Shown: piece by piece, positions 5,331-10,111 of the stretch
Layout of the letters: every line of letters begins with the position of its first letter
Numbering within the stretch: the stretch's first letter is position 1
NCBI GenBank assembly: GCA_051646185.1
Contig: JBOFCS010000119.1
Coordinates: 1 to 10,111 of the forward strand
Direction of reading: 5' to 3'
Origin: JBOFCS01 sp051646185
GTDB taxonomy: Bacteria; Actinomycetota; Actinomycetes; Mycobacteriales; Mycobacteriaceae
DNA length: 10,111 bases
The notes under the pieces: model-generated
What the model was told of the DNA's origin: nothing
The model's input: only the letters and a program-made list of their open reading frames with translations
Databases searched by the model: none
Made by a program: the position numbers and the translations under genes

Positions 5331-6716
5331 TTAGGAAGCGGTTTTCGATTCCTGGAGATCGGACTCGGGTACCTCTTTTGATTCTAGTTCACGTAATTGG
5401 TCCAGAGCTGTGCGAGCGTAAACCTGTTGCTCAGTGATGGTGAGTTGTCCGCGTCCACGAGTCAAGAAAGTGACAGACCAGGAAAGCATTGTGGTCAGGC
5501 GGCTTTTAAAGCCAACGATATAAATGAGGTGCAAGGCTAGCCACATTACCCAGGCAATAAAGCCCCCAAATTCCAGTTTGCCAATTTTTGCTACAGCACT
5601 AAAACGAGACACCGTTGCCATTGAGCCTTTATCAAAATATCTAAAAGGCTTGCGGTCAGCTGGGTTTGAACCTTTGAGTTCGGCTTTAATCTGATTTGTT
5701 GCGTACGTTGCTCCCTGGATGGCACCTTGTGCCATACCTGGCACTCCCTCGACTGCCATCATGTCGCCGATAACAAAAACGCTTGGGTTTCCTGGAATTG
5801 CTAGGTCAGAACCAACTTTCACTCTGCCAGCGCGATCAAGTTCTACCCCTGATTGCTCTGCAAGTTGTTTGCCTAAAGGGCTGGCTGACACTCCGGCAGA
5901 CCAGACTTTGCATTGCGATTCAATACGGCGAAGTGTCCCGTCTTTTTCTTTAACAGTTAGACCATGGTTGTCAAGATCGGTCACCATGGCGCCAAGCTGA
6001 ATTTCCACGCCAAGTTTCTCCAAGCGCTTGGCAGCCTTACGTCCAAGGTTTTCTCCCATGGGTGGGAGTACAGCAGGTGCTGCGTCAAGCAAAATTACCC
6101 GAGCTTCAGTGGGGTCGATATGGCGGAATGTTCCCTTAAGTGTTCGGTCAGACATCTCCGCGATTTGGCCAGCCATTTCTACTCCGGTTGGTCCGGCTCC
6201 GATAACGACAAAGGTCAGTAGTCTCGCCCGCTCTTCTGGGTCGTGTGAAAGTTCGGCCTGTTCAAAGGCGCCTAGGATTCGACCCCGAAGTTCTAAAGCA
6301 TCGTCGATAGTCTTCATTCCTGGGGCAAATTCAGCAAAGTGGTCATTGCCAAAATACGATTGATCGGCTCCGGCTGCGATGATTAAACTATCAAATGGCG
6401 TCTCAGTAACCCGCTCTAAAAGTTTAGAAGTGACAATTTTTTTCTCTAGGTCAATCTTAAAAACATCACCAAGTAGAACCCGTGAGTTTTTCTGTTTTCG
6501 CAGTACAACTCTAGTTGCTGGAGCAATTTCTCCTTCGGAGAGAATCCCTGTAGCCACTTGGTATAGCAGCGGTTGGAAGAGATGATGAGTGGTACGCGCA
6601 ATGAGGGTGACATCCACGTCAGCATGTTTAAGCTTTTGAGTTGCGTTTAGTCCACCGAAGCCTGAGCCGATGACCACTACGCGGTGGCGTGTGGGCTGTG
6701 CCGGCTGGATGCTCAT
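5331..6716 (-). CDS. ndh: Type II NADH:quinone oxidoreductase (NDH-2)
   Basis: The 461-residue product is a complete NDH-2, which oxidises NADH and reduces menaquinone at the inner face of the membrane without pumping protons. It carries the N-terminal FAD Rossmann motif IGSGFGG (16-22), the second nucleotide motif IGAGPTGVEMAG (172-183) for NADH, the C-terminal flavin motif VFVIGDMM (313-320), and AQGAIQGATYA (329-339) with the AQ-x-x-x-Q quinone-site pattern. A hydrophobic stretch around 383-403 (FGGFIAWVMWLALHLIYIVGF) corresponds to the membrane-attachment region of the family. The start ATG has AGGAG six bases upstream (complement of 6723-6727). It converges on ureD with three bases between stop codons and probably ends at the hairpin 5238-5290. 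The ureD/ndh arrangement is the same as in M. tuberculosis (Rv1853/Rv1854c). Confidence 0.96.
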   Translation of the reverse strand: MSIQPAQPTRHRVVVIGSGFGGLNATQKLKHADVDVTLIARTTHHLFQPLLYQVATGILSEGEIAPATRVVLRKQKNSRVLLGDVFKIDLEKKIVTSKLLERVTETPFDSLIIAAGADQSYFGNDHFAEFAPGMKTIDDALELRGRILGAFEQAELSHDPEERARLLTFVVIGAGPTGVEMAGQIAEMSDRTLKGTFRHIDPTEARVILLDAAPAVLPPMGENLGRKAAKRLEKLGVEIQLGAMVTDLDNHGLTVKEKDGTLRRIESQCKVWSAGVSASPLGKQLAEQSGVELDRAGRVKVGSDLAIPGNPSVFVIGDMMAVEGVPGMAQGAIQGATYATNQIKAELKGSNPADRKPFRYFDKGSMATVSRFSAVAKIGKLEFGGFIAWVMWLALHLIYIVGFKSRLTTMLSWSVTFLTRGRGQLTITEQQVYARTALDQLRELESKEVPESDLQESKTAS

Positions 6717-6732
6717 CTGTGCTCCTCTGATG

Positions 6733-6762
6733 TTGATAGAAATATATCTATACGGTAGTCAA
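6733..6762 (-). promoter_or_regulatory. Candidate ndh promoter region with a palindrome
   Basis: Read on the minus strand, TTGACT (complement of 6757-6762) is a good -35. Eighteen bases further on, TATCAA (6733-6738) is a possible -10, although this would place the start only about 10 bases before the ATG. Between them is the dyad ATAGA-N6-TCTAT (6736-6751), an AT-rich palindrome that also contains alternative -10-like hexamers (TATATT). The dyad could be a regulator site for ndh. The promoter call is uncertain. Confidence 0.35.
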
Positions 6763-6823
6763 CCGTCGCTGGGAAGTTGTGTTGGCGGGGTGGTTTATGG
6801 TTGAGAGTCAGCTTTTCGGGTCT

Positions 6824-7699
6824 CTAGTTTGCTGAATTATTGTTGCTTTTTAGCCACCACTGAGCGATATTTTTTGACATAGGTCCTGAATGTTTCACCC
6901 AGTTGAAGTGATCAAGAGAAAAATTTGGAACCTCAGAATTTGTATAGGCAAGTTCAGTGATGGGCGCGCTGAGCAGTTTTGTGTTGTAGTGGGCGATGGC
7001 CCCATGTGGGGCGTATGGGTCAGGTTGTATGGCATAGCTCAGCACAGGGGTGCGGATGCTACGCATATTTTGTTCAATATTGGGTAATCCGGTGATGTGA
7101 TAGTGACCAGTTTTAGCCAGTTGAGACCATTCCTTGATCAAAGTTTTAGGTTGGATTCCGCCGAATCCGAGTCGATGCCCCGGGAAATACCCAAGAGCTG
7201 TTGCGATGATTCCAGCTATTCGTGTTTGGATGGCGATGGTTAGTGCACGCCGACCATACGCTCGATAGTAGGGGGTTCCAGTCGCGATAAGTACCAAGGC
7301 ATCAGGGCTAAGCCGAACCGGCGGGTTGCTCGCGCAGTACAACCCAGCTAACTGTCCACCCAGGCTATGGCCTGCCACGACAAGAGGCGATTGGGGATGG
7401 CGATCTTTGGCAGCAGAGATTACTGCAGGAAAATCTTCAGTAAGGATCTGGATAAAGCCATGGTCTCTTTCTTTAGTCGGTCGTGGACTGTATCTTCCTT
7501 GGCCACGAAGCTCTGGAACCCCAACGTGAAAGCCTTGTATAACTAGTTGGTCAACAAACGGCGCGTAGTATCCGGCGGGGACACCCATAGCTGGAAAAAG
7601 AAGTAGCAAGGGTGCGCTCGTGTTGCCATTGTCAGTCCAGATGACAGGTACAGAGGGCCGATGAGCTGGGGTAACTTTACCGCTAGTCCCGATGGGCAT
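6824..7699 (-). CDS. Alpha/beta hydrolase-fold protein of unknown substrate
   Basis: The 291-residue product is an alpha/beta hydrolase. The oxyanion region LLLLFPAMGVPAGYY lies at 31-45, the nucleophile elbow GHSLGG at 110-115 makes Ser112 the catalytic serine, a candidate acid is Asp227 in QPDPYAP, and the candidate histidine is His264 (LDHFNW). The pattern D-x-x-A-P followed by a late H-F-x-W resembles a widespread family of uncharacterised alpha/beta hydrolases. No signal peptide or membrane segment is visible, so a cytosolic enzyme is expected. The ATG is preceded by GAGGAGG (complement of 7703-7709), close to the start. It is 107 bp upstream of ndh on the same strand and divergent from the DJ-1/PfpI gene. 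The substrate cannot be inferred. Confidence 0.85.
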   Translation of the reverse strand: MPIGTSGKVTPAHRPSVPVIWTDNGNTSAPLLLLFPAMGVPAGYYAPFVDQLVIQGFHVGVPELRGQGRYSPRPTKERDHGFIQILTEDFPAVISAAKDRHPQSPLVVAGHSLGGQLAGLYCASNPPVRLSPDALVLIATGTPYYRAYGRRALTIAIQTRIAGIIATALGYFPGHRLGFGGIQPKTLIKEWSQLAKTGHYHITGLPNIEQNMRSIRTPVLSYAIQPDPYAPHGAIAHYNTKLLSAPITELAYTNSEVPNFSLDHFNWVKHSGPMSKNIAQWWLKSNNNSAN

Positions 7700-7794
7700 T
7701 GGCCTCCTCGTCGTTTCATCAATAAGTACTACAGTAGATTCGAACCTAAGGAACGCTACCGTGGACGCTGATTAAAAGACAAAGGTGGATAGCG

Positions 7795-8364
7795 ATGGGA
7801 CATATCAACATCTTGTTTTTTGAGGGGGTGGAAGAGCTTGATGCAATAGGCCCGTGGGAAGTATTTTCGGCTTGGTGTAGTAACTATCCAGAAGATGGCT
7901 GGACAGTTTCAACAATGTCGGAGTCAGGCTTGCCAGTGGTAGCAGCAAAGGGGCTTACATTGGTGCCGCACCATAGAATAGTGGATGCGCCCAAGGCAGA
8001 TATTTTGATCTATCCGGGAGGTATTGGTACCAGAACGATGCTGACACGACAAGATCATTGTGACTGGCTAGTGAATCAGGCTGAGTGCACGGCTGTGCTA
8101 GCGAGTGTGTGCACGGGGGCCTTAGTTCTTGCAGCAGCTGGGCTGTTGCAGGGCCGGACCGCAACTACGCATTGGATGTCCTACGATGCCTTATCTGAAC
8201 TTGATCCCAGCATTACAGTTGACCGCCAAAGTAGATTTGTTGATAGCGGAAATATCGTAACCTCAGCTGGGGTTTCAGCGGGTATTGACATGTCTTTGGC
8301 TCTGATTGCACGCTTTGTTGGTACCGATCGTGCCGGGGAAGTAAAAAAGTATATTGCTTATTAA
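7795..8364 (+). CDS. DJ-1/PfpI-family protein, isonitrile hydratase-like
   Basis: The 189-residue product is a single-domain class I glutamine-amidotransferase-like protein. It begins INILFFEGVEELDAIGPWEVF (4-24), has the YPGGIGTR turn at 73-80 and the nucleophile elbow ASVCTGALVLAAAGLL at 103-118 with Cys106, followed by the RTATTHW strand (121-127) with His126. Asp16, Cys106 and Thr107 align with the Asp17, Cys101 and Thr102 that are catalytic in Pseudomonas putida isonitrile hydratase, an enzyme converting isonitriles to N-substituted formamides. Related proteins include the N-terminal domains of GlxA-type AraC regulators, but no DNA-binding domain follows here. The start has AAGGTGG six bases upstream. 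The gene is divergent from the alpha/beta hydrolase (95 bp apart) and converges with modC (35 bp apart). Family assignment is firm, substrate is not. Confidence 0.87.
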   Translation: MGHINILFFEGVEELDAIGPWEVFSAWCSNYPEDGWTVSTMSESGLPVVAAKGLTLVPHHRIVDAPKADILIYPGGIGTRTMLTRQDHCDWLVNQAECTAVLASVCTGALVLAAAGLLQGRTATTHWMSYDALSELDPSITVDRQSRFVDSGNIVTSAGVSAGIDMSLALIARFVGTDRAGEVKKYIAY

Positions 8365-8399
8365 GTTGTGAGACCTATTTTCGCTGTAATCAACGTTGG

Positions 8400-9476
8400 T
8401 TATCTACTAAACTGAGGTTGCAGTAACACTTCTTGAGCCTTAATCACAAAAACTACTTTTTGCCCTAGCGTCAAAGCTAATTCAGCTGCGGCAGTTAGTG
8501 TGATATCTGCGGCAAGTTCAGTCCCTTCTGGGTGAATTTTCCCTCGCACTCTCATACAGCCAGCGTGCGATAAAATTTCGGAAATAATCACGGGTACCTG
8601 ATTTTTTAGGTTTCCTGGTGGTGCTGAGGGATGGACAGAGATTGCATTAGGCTTAAATAGTGCCAAACCTTTATCGCTATAGTCGCTAGCTTGTAGTCCA
8701 TAAAGCTTTGTTCCCCAGGGGGTTATAAGTTCCCCCCGAGCGCAAAAGTCACCTTCAACTAAGTTGATATCGGCTATTTTTGCGGCAAAACTGCTTTGTG
8801 GAGTCGTTAGTAACGTTCTAGTGGGGCCACTTTCAGTTAACCTCCCAGATTCTACGACTATAGCTCTATCGGAAAGAGCGAGAGCGTCAAGGGGATCATG
8901 GGTTACCAATAGAGTCGTGCAGTTATTTTCTTGTAATACTTTCTGTAGTAATTGTCGAAGTTCTTGGCTTGCGGCAACATCAAGCGCTGATAGTGGCTCA
9001 TCAAGTAGCAACAGGTTGGGTTTAGCCGCTAGTGCACGTGCGATTGCGATGCGTTGCGCTTGTCCGCCAGATAAAGTTTCTGGGGCTCGCCCAGCAAGCT
9101 CTGCGACACCTAACTTGTGTAGCCATTCCCAAGCGCAGTCAAGTGAGCTCTTACGGCTTTCGCCTTTACTTCTCGGGGCGAAGGCCACATTGTGCAGTAC
9201 TGATAAGTGGGGGAATAGTAATGGATTTTGAGATAATGTTGTTACCGAGCGAAGATGTACCTGGTGATGGATATTTTTACTGATATCCGTGAGAACTTTA
9301 CTGTTGATCGAAATTATTCCACTGTCTGGCTTAAGGATGCCTGCAATTATGGATAGAACAGTAGATTTTCCAGCACCATTTGGGCCAAAGAGGGCAAGTG
9401 TCTTTCCTTTTTCTACGCTAAATTTAAGATCAAGGTGTCGCGCAGCGTACTGAAGGTCAACCTGTAAGCCATTCAT
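8400..9476 (-). CDS. modC: Molybdate ABC transporter ATP-binding protein
   Basis: The 358-residue product has an ABC ATPase domain followed by a C-terminal TOBE-type domain. Visible motifs are Walker A GPNGAGKST (31-39), Q-loop SQNPLLFP (82-89), signature LSGGQ (135-139), Walker B LLLLDEP (155-161) with Glu160, the D-loop SALD (163-166) and the H-loop His193 in VTHD. The tail from about 290 (KNQVPVIISEILSHAGCMRV to the end) resembles the molybdate-binding TOBE (MOP) fold of ModC. It energises molybdate (or tungstate) import for molybdenum-cofactor enzymes. Its ATG overlaps the modB stop as ATGA. Related tungstate, sulfate or thiosulfate ATPases share this architecture, but the ModB-like partner and the TOBE tail favour molybdate. 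Confidence 0.9.
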   Translation of the reverse strand: MNGLQVDLQYAARHLDLKFSVEKGKTLALFGPNGAGKSTVLSIIAGILKPDSGIISINSKVLTDISKNIHHQVHLRSVTTLSQNPLLFPHLSVLHNVAFAPRSKGESRKSSLDCAWEWLHKLGVAELAGRAPETLSGGQAQRIAIARALAAKPNLLLLDEPLSALDVAASQELRQLLQKVLQENNCTTLLVTHDPLDALALSDRAIVVESGRLTESGPTRTLLTTPQSSFAAKIADINLVEGDFCARGELITPWGTKLYGLQASDYSDKGLALFKPNAISVHPSAPPGNLKNQVPVIISEILSHAGCMRVRGKIHPEGTELAADITLTAAAELALTLGQKVVFVIKAQEVLLQPQFSR

Positions 9477-10111
9477 TTTCTAGTGCCTAGCCATCGGGTT
9501 CCGGTGATGGTAAATATAATTATCGAAAATATCATCAGAAGTAATGAAAGCGCAACCGCTGCACGGGAATCTGTTTCTCGTTGAAGGTAAATTTCCAAGG
9601 GTAAGGTGCGAGTTACACCTTCTACCGATCCGGCAAATGCCAAGGTGGCCCCAAATTCTCCGAGTGCGCGTGCGAAAGCGAGTATGGTACCGGAGATAAG
9701 TGCTGGAAATATAAGCGGAAAGGTAATGCGGCGTAACACGGTTGTTGGATTAGCGCCAAGAGTGGATGCAACAATTTCATAGTGATCACCAGTAGTTCTA
9801 AGAGCACCTTCGAGACTTATCACGAGAAATGGTAGAGCGACAAATGTTTGAGCGAGTACTACTGCAACTGTTGAAAATGCGATATTGATGCCAACTGCCT
9901 CAAGATGACTGCCGAGAAGGCCTTTTCTGCCGAAGGTGTAAAGCAAGGCTATTCCACTGACAATAGGGGGAAGTACCAGGGGTAGTAGAAGTATTGACCT
10001 TAAGAAAGATTGGCCTGGAAATTTGTTCCGAGCAAGTGTCATGGCTAGAGGATAGCCAAGAAGAATGCATAGAGCAGTGGATGTCCCTGCTGTTTTTAGG
10101 CTGAGAAATAG
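9473..10111 (-). CDS. modB: Molybdate ABC transporter permease, 5' end outside window
   Basis: The frame stays open to the window edge, so the gene is longer than the ATG at 10042 suggests: the 23 codons beyond it read LFLSLKTAGTSTALCILLGY followed by PLA, the typical N-terminal membrane region of ModB. At least 212 residues are visible of an expected 220-260. About five hydrophobic segments are seen, including ILLLPLVLPPIVSGIALLY, and the cytoplasmic EAA loop (YEIVASTLGANPTTVLRRIT) that docks the ATPase is followed by FARALGEFGAT, typical of molybdate/sulfate permeases. ModB dimerises in the membrane with two ModC subunits. The stop codon overlaps the modC start (ATGA). The binding protein gene modA would be expected to the right, outside the window. 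Confidence 0.92.
   Translation of the reverse strand, partial: LFLSLKTAGTSTALCILLGYPLAMTLARNKFPGQSFLRSILLLPLVLPPIVSGIALLYTFGRKGLLGSHLEAVGINIAFSTVAVVLAQTFVALPFLVISLEGALRTTGDHYEIVASTLGANPTTVLRRITFPLIFPALISGTILAFARALGEFGATLAFAGSVEGVTRTLPLEIYLQRETDSRAAVALSLLLMIFSIIIFTITGTRWLGTRK

Noticed and set aside
7736..7745. tRNA T-loop-like string GGTTCGAATC on the minus strand in the hydrolase/DJ-1 gap
   Set aside because: The flanks do not form a five-base T-stem and no acceptor, D or anticodon arms can be found nearby.
8365..8399. Possible shared terminator between the convergent DJ-1/PfpI gene and modC
   Set aside because: Only a four-base GTTG/CAAC pairing is seen and there is no T-run; not enough to call a terminator.
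8764..9231. 155-codon plus-strand frame opposite modC
   Set aside because: Low-complexity Ser/Ala-rich reading opposite the conserved Walker and signature motifs of ModC, with no domain of its own.
10042..10042. ATG at 10042 as the modB start
   Set aside because: The frame continues open to the window edge, and the upstream codons (SLKTAGTSTALCILLGYPLA) are a typical ModB membrane region, so the real start lies outside.

Overview
The window looks like chromosomal DNA of an actinobacterium in the order Mycobacteriales, though with GC content near 50 % by eye rather than the high GC usual there. The main evidence is gene order. From left to right it reads: blaI-type repressor (leftward), PaaI-type thioesterase, ureA-ureB-ureC-ureF-ureG-ureD (rightward), type II NADH dehydrogenase (leftward), two unrelated enzymes, then molybdate transporter genes. 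From memory, Mycobacterium tuberculosis has the same order (Rv1846c to Rv1854c, with modABC shortly after). It also shares the absence of ureE and the short actinobacterial UreD. The species cannot be named from sequence alone.

Left edge (1-378): the first 45 codons of a BlaI/MecI-family repressor run off the left end on the minus strand. The divergent intergenic region holds a promoter-like element, a very good DtxR/IdeR iron-box match (16 of 19 positions), an intrinsic terminator hairpin, and two further perfect inverted repeats in front of the thioesterase. This short stretch is the most regulation-dense part of the window. It could produce an iron-controlled short RNA or an attenuated leader.

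Urease block (379-5327): a thioesterase gene is followed, 112 bp later, by a compact operon for urease subunits gamma, beta and alpha and the accessory proteins UreF, UreG and UreD. Most junctions overlap or nearly touch (ureB/ureC ATGA, ureC/ureF TAATG, ureG/ureD 11 bp). All nickel-binding and catalytic residues of UreC are present, and UreG has an intact P-loop and Cys-Pro-His motif, so an active nickel urease is expected. The last 90 bases of ureD contain a nested perfect hairpin before the stop codon, antisense to the tail of the convergent ndh transcript.

Right part (5331-10111): ndh encodes the membrane-associated, non-proton-pumping NADH:quinone oxidoreductase. Upstream of it on the same strand is an alpha/beta hydrolase. 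Divergent from that is a DJ-1/PfpI protein with the residues of isonitrile hydratase. The right edge has the molybdate ABC transporter genes modC and modB on the minus strand, overlapping by ATGA; modB is cut by the window end, and modA would be expected beyond it. A metal theme (iron box, nickel enzyme, molybdate uptake) runs through the window. No RNA genes, CRISPR arrays, insertion sequences or attachment sites were seen.
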